Shown: positions 1 to 7,229 of the stretch, piece after piece
Numbering within the stretch: position 1 is the first letter of the stretch
Layout: every line of letters begins with the position of its first letter
Assembly: GCF_000013385.1 (NCBI RefSeq)
Contig: NC_007760.1
Coordinates: 3,012,001-3,076,000 of the forward strand
Source: Anaeromyxobacter dehalogenans 2CP-C
GTDB taxonomy: Bacteria; Myxococcota; Myxococcia; Myxococcales; Anaeromyxobacteraceae
DNA: 64,000 bases
Direction: 5' to 3'
Position numbers and translations under genes: made by a program
Notes under the pieces: generated by a model
What the model was told of the DNA's origin: nothing
Seen by the model: only the letters and a program-made list of their open reading frames with translations
Databases searched by the model: none

Positions 1-703
1 ACAGCTCGCGCCGCGGGCGCCGCAGCACCGCCAGCACCGCGCGCGCGATCACCTCGGGCTGGTAGATGGGCGGCACCGGCTTCGGGTGGCCGGGCAGGCG
101 CGTGCGGACCAGCTCGAACTGCGGCGTGTTCACGGCGGGCAGGTGCACCATCGAGAGGCGCACCCGGCTGCGGTCGTGCGCGAGCTCGCAGCGGAGCGCG
201 TCGGTGAAGCCGCGGACCGCCGCCTTCGCGGCGCAGTACGCGCTCTGCAGCGGGATCGAGCGGTAGCAGAGCGCGGACCCGACCTGGACGACGTGACCGC
301 GGTCGTGGGGCAGCATGTGGCGGAGCGCGGCGCGCGTCCCGTGCACGTAGCCCAGGTACGTCACCTCGGTCACGCGCCGATACTCCTCTGCGGTCGTCTC
401 CATCACCGGGGCGAACACGCTCACCATCGCGTCGTTCACCCACACGTCGATGCCGCCCCACGCGCGCGCCACCGCGTCCGCGGCCGCCTCCACCGCGGCG
501 GCGTCCGAGACGTCGGCGACGACCGCGATGGCCTCGCCGCCCGCGGCGCGGATCTCGCGCGCGGCGTTCTCGAGCGCCTCGCCGTTCCGCGCGACCAGCG
601 CCACCCGCATCCGCGCCCGCCCCAGCTCGCGCGCCACCGCGCGCCCCACGCCCGCCGACGCGCCCGTCACCACCGCCACCTTCCCCGCCAGGTCCCTCCT
701 CAC
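1..703 (-). CDS. SDR-family short-chain dehydrogenase, C-terminus cut by window edge
   Basis: Predicted NAD(P)-dependent oxidoreductase of the classical short-chain dehydrogenase family; substrate unknown. The N-terminus shows the glycine-rich cofactor motif TGASAGVG (about residues 13-20) and the catalytic pair Y156-x3-K160 (YCAAK), with a Ser about 14 residues earlier. No ATG is available; the start is a GTG at 703 that overlaps the stop of the upstream small gene as GTGA, so the two are probably translationally coupled. The reading frame is still open at base 1, so the C-terminus is missing. The family assignment is firm, the reaction is not. Confidence 0.85.
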   Translation of the reverse strand, partial: MRRDLAGKVAVVTGASAGVGRAVARELGRARMRVALVARNGEALENAAREIRAAGGEAIAVVADVSDAAAVEAAADAVARAWGGIDVWVNDAMVSVFAPVMETTAEEYRRVTEVTYLGYVHGTRAALRHMLPHDRGHVVQVGSALCYRSIPLQSAYCAAKAAVRGFTDALRCELAHDRSRVRLSMVHLPAVNTPQFELVRTRLPGHPKPVPPIYQPEVIARAVLAVLRRPRREL

Positions 704-1065
704 CGCCGCGTCCCTCCCCCACCCTCTCGCTCCCCGGCGCCTCGCGGCGCGGGGGGCTCGTGCACCGGCTCGCCGGCCTCGCCCGTCTCGCCCGTCTCGC
801 CCTCGCCCGCCTGCCGCCCGCCGCGCGCCGGGTGGGCGCGGCGGGCCTCGTCCACGTGCGCCTTCCGCGTGCCGGCGCTCCGCTCCGCGGCGTCGGCCGC
901 GCGGCGCTGCGCGTCCGCCTCGGGCGCCTGCCCCGGCGGCTCGGCGCCCGGGTGTGGCGTCCCGTCGTCCACGCCGGGCGGCGCGGGGCCCGGGCCGCCG
1001 GCGAGCCCCTGCACCTTCGGCACCATCGACTCGTCACTGGGATGATCCGGCCGGTCGCTCGCCAT
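700..1065 (-). CDS. small hydrophilic protein of unknown function
   Basis: Encodes about 121 residues, rich in Gly, Pro, Glu, Asp and Arg, with no membrane segment or signal peptide and no domain I recognise. I chose the ATG at 1065 because GGAGGTGG sits about five bases upstream; the longer frame reaching 1143 has no such site and would overlap the 3' end of the neighbouring EEP gene. Its stop overlaps the GTG start of the SDR gene by four bases, which supports it being translated. Low complexity makes homology inference unsafe. Confidence 0.55.
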   Translation of the reverse strand: MASDRPDHPSDESMVPKVQGLAGGPGPAPPGVDDGTPHPGAEPPGQAPEADAQRRAADAAERSAGTRKAHVDEARRAHPARGGRQAGEGETGETGEAGEPVHEPPAPRGAGEREGGGGTRR

Positions 1066-1130
1066 GCGCCACCTCCGGCCGAAATGTCTGGACCCGGACG
1101 GCACGGCGGAACCCCTGCCGTCGCGCGCCG

Positions 1131-2015
1131 CTAGCGCAGCCACAGGTCCAGCACCACCGGCCGGTGATCCGAGGCCGCCTCCACGTCCGTCCCCCCGGCG
1201 ACCGCGGCCTGCACGACCGAGGCCGCGTCCGCCCGAGGGACGGCCAGGTGGTCGAGCGCCGCCCGGTCGCCGCCGCCGGACCAGGTCCAGGCCGCGTCCG
1301 GCGGCAGCGCCGCGGCGGGATCGACCCAGGCGCCGTCGCCGAAGAGCGGCCCGAGCGCGAACGACCCGGCCTCGTCGTTCAGGTCGCCGCCCGCCACGAC
1401 CCGGGCCCCGTCGCGGAGGAGCCGGTCGGCGATCTCGCGCATGCGCGCCGCCTGCGCGGCCCGGCGCGTCCCGTCGTCGGACAGCGCCGAGCTGAGGTGG
1501 CTGCCCACCAGCGCCAGCGTCCGGCCGCCGGGGAGCGCCGCGTGCGCCTCCACGCAGTCGCGCGGGAACAGCGGCCGGCCCGCGGCGTCGCGCTCGTCGC
1601 GGTGGCTGACGTAGGCGCGGAGCGGCAGCCGCGAGAGGACCGCCACGTCGATGCCGCGGGGGTCGTTCCCCTCCACCAGGCGCGCCTGCGCGTAGCCCGC
1701 CCGCGCCGCCAGGGCCTCCGCGAGCGCGGCGGTCTCCACCTCCTGCAGGAGCACCAGGTCGCCGTCGAGCCGCCCCAGCACCGCCGCGACGCGCGCCAGC
1801 CTCGCGTCCACCTCGCCGGCGGTGGCGACCGTGTCGAGCGCGCCGGGCGGCTCGGTCCGGTCGAGGTCGTCGAACAGGTCGTGGACGTTCCAGCTGACGA
1901 CGCGCACCAGCGCGGCGGGCGGCCCCGGCGGCGCGTCGAGGGGAGGCGGCGCGCAGGCGGCGGCGAGCGCGAGGACTGCGAGCGCGGCGGGGCGGGTGCG
2001 GTCGGGCCGGGGCAT
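1131..2015 (-). CDS. EEP-family (endonuclease/exonuclease/phosphatase) lipoprotein
   Basis: About 294 residues. The N-terminus is a lipoprotein signal peptide ending in LAAAC, so the protein is probably lipid-anchored outside the inner membrane. The body has the EEP signatures in order: SWNVHD, LLQEVE, GSHLSS, GGDLND and the terminal SDHRPVVLD. These are the metal-binding and catalytic positions of DNase I/sphingomyelinase/phosphodiesterase enzymes; the substrate cannot be read from sequence. I start at the ATG at 2015 rather than the ATG at 2048, which lies 11 codons further upstream, because it gives a better signal peptide. It follows the barrel gene of the multiheme operon on the same strand and may be its last-transcribed part. 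Confidence 0.8.
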   Translation of the reverse strand: MPRPDRTRPAALAVLALAAACAPPPLDAPPGPPAALVRVVSWNVHDLFDDLDRTEPPGALDTVATAGEVDARLARVAAVLGRLDGDLVLLQEVETAALAEALAARAGYAQARLVEGNDPRGIDVAVLSRLPLRAYVSHRDERDAAGRPLFPRDCVEAHAALPGGRTLALVGSHLSSALSDDGTRRAAQAARMREIADRLLRDGARVVAGGDLNDEAGSFALGPLFGDGAWVDPAAALPPDAAWTWSGGGDRAALDHLAVPRADAASVVQAAVAGGTDVEAASDHRPVVLDLWLR

Positions 2016-2057
2016 GCGCGCGGCGCCGTGCAAGCGCGGCGCCGCCACCCCCGCCGG

Positions 2058-3686
2058 TCAGTACGCCGCGAAGATCGTCGCGAACCCGGTCGTCCCGTAC
2101 GGCATGCTCCCGCCCTCCTCCGCGCCCGGGTCGAACGCGCCGCGGCCCGCCAGGCTGATCCGCAGCCCGAGGTGCCGGCCCAGATCAGCGGTCGCGCTGG
2201 CGAGCACCCCGACCTCGTCGCGGTCCACGCCGAACGCGGCGTCGTGCGACCAGCTCGCGCGCCCCACCAGCCGGAGCGCCTGGAACGGCCGCCACAGGAG
2301 CTGCGCGTACGCGCTCCGGCCGTCGAGCCAGCCCGACTCCTCCAGGTACCCCAGCGTCAGGCCGCCGCTCGCGCCGAGCAGCCGCGGCAGGCCCAGCTCC
2401 GGCCCGACCCAGCGCCGCTCCAGCCCGCTCGACACGTCGCGCGAGAAGCCGCCCGTGCCGCCCACCCGCAGCCAGCGCACCGGGTCCCAGCTCACGAACC
2501 CGTCCGCCGCGCGCGCGCGCCCGGGGAACGCCGCCGGGTCGAACGTCTGCGGCCACGCGAGCCCCGCGTGGCGGAAGCTGCCGCCCAGGAGCAGCCCGTC
2601 CACCGGCCGGACGCTCGCGTCCACGCGGGCCGAGTCCAGGTCGGCGCCGCCGCGCTTGCCGCCGCCGCCGACGTGCGCCTCGGCCGAGAGGTCCAGCCGG
2701 CGCAGGAACACGCGGCCGGTGAGCGACCCCTCCGCGCGCGTCCCCAGCTCCGGCGTGCGGACCATGGCGATGCGCCCCTCCTGCCGCCACGAGGCGCCGC
2801 GGCCGAGCGCGCCGTCGAGGATCCAGTACGCGCCGCCGGTCGCCCGGCGCGTGGTGGGCTCGGTGGTGTCGGGCTCCGGGACCGCCCCGCCGAACACGCC
2901 GCCCTCGGCGCGCGCGCCGAGCAGCCGCCCGCGCACGCCGGCCAGGCCGCCGTCGAACACGGTCGCCCCGGGGATGGCCCAGGGCAGCACCCGCCCGGCG
3001 GAGAGGCGCAGCGCGTCGCCGGGGGTTGCGGTGAGCTGCGCCTGCCAGAGGTAGAGCTGGGTGTCGTCGCGGGGGCGGAAGCGCGGCGCGTCGCGGCGGA
3101 GCCAGCGCTCGGCGCGGGCGTCCACGTCGAGCGTGAGCCAGGGCGCGAGCTCCGCCTCGCGGATGGCGACGTCCACGGCCGCGCGGTCCGAGGTGCCGGC
3201 GGTGGACGCGGTCCAGGCCTGGTAGGAGGCGCCCACCTCCGCGGTGCGGCTCCGCGGCACGGGGGCCGAGGCGGCGCCGGGGCCGGCGCGGAACTCGACC
3301 TGCGGGACCGCCGCGGCGGTGACGACCGCCAGCCGGCGGGCCAGCTCCGCGTCCCCGGGCGGCGGCGGGAGCGGCCTCGCCTCGGCCGCGAGCGCGGCGG
3401 GCTCGAACCGGAACGCGTCCCCGGGGCGCAGGCCGGCGCCGGCGCACGCCGCGTGGTGCGGCGCGAGCGACTCCACCGTGCACCGCCCGGCCGGCGCGCC
3501 GTTGCGCCGGAGCTCGAGCACCGCGCCCGGCGCGAGCCCGTCGTCGGAGCCCGCGTCGAGGTAGGCGCGCGAGGCGGTGGCGTAGGCGACCTGCCCGGTG
3601 CCGCGCGGGCGCTGCGTGCCCCGCGTGGATGCGGCGGGCGCGGCCGTCAGGGACACGGCCAGCACGAGGGCGAGCGCGCCCGGCAT
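2058..3686 (-). CDS. outer-membrane beta-barrel protein of the multiheme cytochrome operon
   Basis: 542 residues with a signal peptide (about residues 1-19), then a short beta domain (about 30-95) and a long region of alternating strands typical of outer-membrane barrels, ending in FAAY with a terminal aromatic residue as expected for a BAM-recognised last strand. It carries no heme motif. Its ATG overlaps the stop of the nine-heme lipoprotein gene as ATGA. From this position I infer a porin-like sheath for an outer-membrane cytochrome conduit, analogous in design to MtrB or the porin of porin-cytochrome complexes; sequence alone does not show homology to either. It could also be an unrelated porin. 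Confidence 0.75.
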   Translation of the reverse strand: MPGALALVLAVSLTAAPAASTRGTQRPRGTGQVAYATASRAYLDAGSDDGLAPGAVLELRRNGAPAGRCTVESLAPHHAACAGAGLRPGDAFRFEPAALAAEARPLPPPPGDAELARRLAVVTAAAVPQVEFRAGPGAASAPVPRSRTAEVGASYQAWTASTAGTSDRAAVDVAIREAELAPWLTLDVDARAERWLRRDAPRFRPRDDTQLYLWQAQLTATPGDALRLSAGRVLPWAIPGATVFDGGLAGVRGRLLGARAEGGVFGGAVPEPDTTEPTTRRATGGAYWILDGALGRGASWRQEGRIAMVRTPELGTRAEGSLTGRVFLRRLDLSAEAHVGGGGKRGGADLDSARVDASVRPVDGLLLGGSFRHAGLAWPQTFDPAAFPGRARAADGFVSWDPVRWLRVGGTGGFSRDVSSGLERRWVGPELGLPRLLGASGGLTLGYLEESGWLDGRSAYAQLLWRPFQALRLVGRASWSHDAAFGVDRDEVGVLASATADLGRHLGLRISLAGRGAFDPGAEEGGSMPYGTTGFATIFAAY

Positions 3687-4474
3687 CAGTTCACCCCCGT
3701 CGGATGGCAGCGGATGCAGGCGTCGGTGGCCCAGGCGTACCCGGAGATCTGGGTGTGGTGGGACGTCGTCTCGGTGTCACCATGGCAGGCCAGGCAGTCC
3801 TTCACGGCGAAGTCGGCCGCCCAGGCCTTGTCGGCGCGGGTGGCCGGGTGGCAGGTGAGGCAGGCGGCGCGGGTCCCGGAGTGCTTCAGGCCGGGCGCGA
3901 TCCCGAACGGCAGGTGCGCCGCGACGCGGTCCACCTGCGCCTCGGCGTGGCAGCGGACGCAGCGCGCCGAGTCGAACGCGTAGTCCGGCACCGCCGCGTG
4001 CGCGGTCGCCATGGAGGCCTGCTCGTGGTCGTGGCAGCCGGCGCAGCCGAGGACCTTCCGGTTCGCCGGGTCCACGTGGCACTCGGCGCAGCCGGCGGTG
4101 GCGTGGGCCGTCCCGGCGACGATCGGGAACAGCTTCGCGTGATCGACGCCCACCCCGGACTGGTGGCAGCCGTAGCAGGCCTCGCTTGCGAACTGGAACC
4201 CCGGAACGGCGCCGTGGCGCGTGGCCAGCGCCGCCTCGTCGGCGTGGTCGCCGGTGTGGCAGTGGATGCAGTCGAACTTCGCGAAGGTGTCGAACGCGCC
4301 GTGGCAGTCGTCGCAGGTGGCGGTCGCGTGCGGCGTGCCCGCCACGATCGGGAACCAGCGCTGCGCGTGGCCCGCGCGCGACGGCATGGTGAGGGACGGC
4401 GCGGAGCCCCCGCCCTCGCTGCACGCGAGCGCGAGCGCGGCGGCGGCGACGACGAACGTCTGAACGGTCCTCAT
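3686..4474 (-). CDS. nine-heme cytochrome c lipoprotein
   Basis: 262 residues. The signal peptide ends with a lipobox-like ALAC, predicting lipid attachment of the mature cysteine. I count nine CxxCH heme c sites (CDDCH, CIHCH, CYGCH, CAECH, CAGCH, CVRCH, CLTCH, CLACH, CIRCH) with many additional histidines available as distal ligands. The ATG at 4474 overlaps the upstream ten-heme gene stop (ATGA), and its own stop overlaps the barrel start in the same way. A lipid-anchored multiheme cytochrome directly before a barrel is the arrangement expected for the outer-membrane part of an electron conduit. Whether it faces the periplasm or the cell surface is unknown. Confidence 0.9.
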   Translation of the reverse strand: MRTVQTFVVAAAALALACSEGGGSAPSLTMPSRAGHAQRWFPIVAGTPHATATCDDCHGAFDTFAKFDCIHCHTGDHADEAALATRHGAVPGFQFASEACYGCHQSGVGVDHAKLFPIVAGTAHATAGCAECHVDPANRKVLGCAGCHDHEQASMATAHAAVPDYAFDSARCVRCHAEAQVDRVAAHLPFGIAPGLKHSGTRAACLTCHPATRADKAWAADFAVKDCLACHGDTETTSHHTQISGYAWATDACIRCHPTGVN

Positions 4475-5370
4475 CTCGGCACCCCGGTTCCGTGCAGGCC
4501 TCCGAACGCCGCCGAGAAGCGGTGGCACTCGTAGCACTTGCGGTTCACGAGCTGGAAGCCCGCCACGCCGTCGTGCTCCCCCGCGACGTTCCCGTGGCAG
4601 CGCAGGCAGTCGGCGGTGTCGGTGGCGCAGGTGAACGGCTGCGCGTAGTCCACCGCCGGGAAGCTCGAGTGGCAGTCCTTGCAGCGGATCCCGGCGTGCG
4701 GACCCGTCTTGATCGAGAAGCAGGCCTCGTGCGCGGGCAGCCCCGCCGGCGAGAACCGCCAGGCGCCGTGGCAGCCGCGGCAGTCCTGCGGGAAGCCGGC
4801 CAGGTCGTGGTTCACCGCCGCCGCGGCGGAGCCGGCGCGGGCCCAGTCGGCCTCGTGGCAGGCGATGCAGCGCGGCGTGGGCCGGGCGAAGGCGCGGTCG
4901 CGGCGGTCGCCGTGGCACGACTCGCACGCGACCAGGGCGTGGCGGCCGGTGAGCGGGAACGCGGTGCGCCGGTGCGCCTCCGGCCCGAACGTCGGGGTGG
5001 ACCAGGCGGTGGCGTCGTGGCAGGTCGCGCAGCGCGGCCCGAGGCGGCCGCCGTGGACGTCGCGGTGGCAGGCGGCGCAGGCGCGCGGCACCGGGTCGGC
5101 GAAGGTCCCGCTCGCGTGGCAGGCGCGGCACTGCGCGTCGCGGTGGCGTCCGTCGAGCGGGAAGCCGGTGCGCTCGTGCGCGAACGTCACCGCCTTCCAG
5201 CCGGCGGCGGTGTGGCACGCGGCGCAGTCGGTGTCGCCGCCGTGCGCGCCGGGGCCGGGGCGCGGCGCGGCGAGGTCGGCCCGGGGCGGCGGCGCGGCCG
5301 CGGCGGCGGCGGTCGCGAGGGTCGCGGTCGCGGCGAGGGCGAGCGCGAGGCGCGGAGCGGTGGCGATCAC
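4471..5370 (-). CDS. ten-heme periplasmic cytochrome c
   Basis: 299 residues starting at a GTG (5370) that overlaps the preceding gene's stop as GTGA. A long alanine-rich signal peptide (to about residue 26) directs export, with no lipobox. There are ten CxxCH motifs: CAACH twice, CRACH, CATCH, CESCH, CIACH, CRGCH, CKDCH, CLRCH and CYECH. Recurrent blocks such as H-x-R-T-x-FPL-x-GRH precede several heme sites and resemble repeats in its 20-heme neighbour, suggesting both arose from duplication of one module. Probable role: soluble or barrel-inserted electron carrier between the 20-heme protein and the lipoprotein. Confidence 0.9.
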   Translation of the reverse strand: MIATAPRLALALAATATLATAAAAAAPPPRADLAAPRPGPGAHGGDTDCAACHTAAGWKAVTFAHERTGFPLDGRHRDAQCRACHASGTFADPVPRACAACHRDVHGGRLGPRCATCHDATAWSTPTFGPEAHRRTAFPLTGRHALVACESCHGDRRDRAFARPTPRCIACHEADWARAGSAAAAVNHDLAGFPQDCRGCHGAWRFSPAGLPAHEACFSIKTGPHAGIRCKDCHSSFPAVDYAQPFTCATDTADCLRCHGNVAGEHDGVAGFQLVNRKCYECHRFSAAFGGLHGTGVPR

Positions 5371-7229
5371 GGCACGTACCCCCGGAACGCGCCCTGGTGG
5401 AAGTCGGCGTGGCAGCCCTGGCACTTCACGGCCAGCGGGCGGTAGCGGCGCACCGCCGCCCCGTCCACCTGCACCGCGGGGTGGCACTTCTCGCAGGCGA
5501 GCGCGCGGTGCTTGCCGTCGAGCGTGAACGCGGTGAACGGCTTCTGGTGCACGAAGCGGAGCGGCGCCGGCGCCTTCCAGCCGGCGGTCTCGTGGCAGCG
5601 GGCGCAGTCCGTCCCCTGCCCCTTCGCCGCGAGCTGGCCGGCGTGCGCGTCGGCGTGGCAGCCGGCGCACGCCTGGGGCACGCCGCGCCAGCGCACCACG
5701 CCCGCGCCGTCGGGCGCGTGGCACGAGCCGCAGGCGGCCCGCTCGTGCTTGCCGGTGAGCGGGAACCGCGCGTCGCGGGCGTGGTCGAAGCGCACCTTGC
5801 GGAAGGAGTCGAGCCCGTGGCAGGCGGTGCAGCCCTCGGCGCGGGTGCGCGCCTCGAACTGCCGGCCGTGCGGGTCCTTGTGGCAGCTGCGGCAGTCGGA
5901 GGGGCGCTGCAGGTCGAGCGACGCGAGGCTCACCGTCACCGGGCGGCGGTGGCGCGCGAGCTCGTCCCGGACCCGCGCCGGCACCTTCGCCGCGAGCCGC
6001 GCGTCCTTCGGGTGGCACAGCGCGCAGGCCACCGCGCGGTGCGCGCCCTCCAGCCGGTAGGCGGTGCGATCGTGGTCCTCCGGCTCGAAGCGGGCCGGGA
6101 GGAAGCGGTCCACGCCGTGGCAGCGGTCGCAGGCGCGCGGATCGGCCGCCCCGGCCGCAGTGCCGGCCGTCGAGGCGGGCCGCGGGAGGGCGCCTCCGGG
6201 CGCCGCCGCGCGGGCGAGCTGGCCCACGTGGGCGTCGGCGTGGCAGTCGGTGCAGCGCGCGAACGCGATGCCCTTGTAGCGCGCCCTCTCGCCGGGCCAC
6301 GGGCCGTGGCAGGCCTCGCAGGCCACCGTCGCGTGCGCGCCGCGCAGCGGGTAGCGGGTCTTCTCGTGGAAGGCGCGCTTCGCCCCGATTCCGGTCACGT
6401 GCTTCCAGTCCGCGGTGACGTGGCAGCTCGCGCACGCCTGGCCGAGCCGGTCCTGGTGCGGATCCTTGTGGCAGTCGGTGCAGGCCTGGAACGCCACGCC
6501 CTTGTAGCGGGCGTAGGCCGCCGCCCGCACCGGCGGCGTCATGCCGGGGCCGGGCGCGCCGGCGGCCTCCGCCACGTCCGCGTGGCACTTCGCGCAGGCG
6601 ACCTTCACGTGCTTCCCGTCGAGCCGGTACGCGGTGCGCGCGTGGTCGAAGCGCGCCGCCGGCTTCCAGGCGTCCTCGCCGTGGCACCTCGCGCAGTCGG
6701 GGCCGAGCTGGCCGCGGTGCTCGTCGAAGTGGCAGGCGGCGCAGCGCTGCGGCGCGCCCAGGCTCGTCTTCCGCTCCGGCTGCTTGCGCAGCAGCTCGGC
6801 GACGGCCGGGTCCGCCACGAGCCGCGGGTCGTGGCAGCGGGCGCAGTCCACCCGGCGGTGCTTGCCGCGCAGCTCGAACCCGGCCCGCGCGTGGTCGAAG
6901 CCCTTCTTGCCGCCCGGGCCCCAGTCCACCAGCGCGAAGTCCCGGCCCTGGTGCTCGTGATGGCACTTCTCGCACGCGCGCTCGGCCGCGGGGAGCCGGC
7001 CGTGGAGGCCCTGCCCGCGCGCGACCCGGTCCTTCAGCTCGGCGTGGCAGGCGAGGCAGCCGTCCGCCGAGAGCTGCTGCCCGGCCAGGTGGCACTTCGT
7101 GCAGCGCTGGAGCCCCTCCAGGCCCTGGTGAGGCCGGGAGAGCGGCCCGGGCGAGAACACGTCGGCGCGCGCGGCCGCCGGGGCGGCCAGCGCGAGCGAG
7201 GCGAGGAGCGCTGCGGTCGAGGGTTTCAC
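5367..7229 (-). CDS. twenty-heme periplasmic cytochrome c
   Basis: 620 residues from a GTG (7229) that overlaps the stop of the inner-membrane oxidoreductase gene (GTGA). The signal peptide is about 22 residues and ends AAARA. I count 20 CxxCH motifs spread along the whole chain. Repeated units carry the pattern F-DHAR-T-x-YRL-x-GKH-x3-CxxCH and GQL-x2-CxxCH, so the protein looks like a tandem array of a roughly 60-80-residue two-heme or three-heme module. That predicts an elongated heme wire across the periplasm. Downstream ten-heme and nine-heme proteins share the same repeat style. High heme count and operon position are direct observations; the wire role is inferred. Confidence 0.92.
   Translation of the reverse strand: MKPSTAALLASLALAAPAAARADVFSPGPLSRPHQGLEGLQRCTKCHLAGQQLSADGCLACHAELKDRVARGQGLHGRLPAAERACEKCHHEHQGRDFALVDWGPGGKKGFDHARAGFELRGKHRRVDCARCHDPRLVADPAVAELLRKQPERKTSLGAPQRCAACHFDEHRGQLGPDCARCHGEDAWKPAARFDHARTAYRLDGKHVKVACAKCHADVAEAAGAPGPGMTPPVRAAAYARYKGVAFQACTDCHKDPHQDRLGQACASCHVTADWKHVTGIGAKRAFHEKTRYPLRGAHATVACEACHGPWPGERARYKGIAFARCTDCHADAHVGQLARAAAPGGALPRPASTAGTAAGAADPRACDRCHGVDRFLPARFEPEDHDRTAYRLEGAHRAVACALCHPKDARLAAKVPARVRDELARHRRPVTVSLASLDLQRPSDCRSCHKDPHGRQFEARTRAEGCTACHGLDSFRKVRFDHARDARFPLTGKHERAACGSCHAPDGAGVVRWRGVPQACAGCHADAHAGQLAAKGQGTDCARCHETAGWKAPAPLRFVHQKPFTAFTLDGKHRALACEKCHPAVQVDGAAVRRYRPLAVKCQGCHADFHQGAFRGYVP

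Noticed and set aside
450-3983. Plus-strand frame of over 1100 codons across the first 4 kb
   Set aside because: It is Arg/Pro/Ala noise antisense to three well-supported minus-strand genes.
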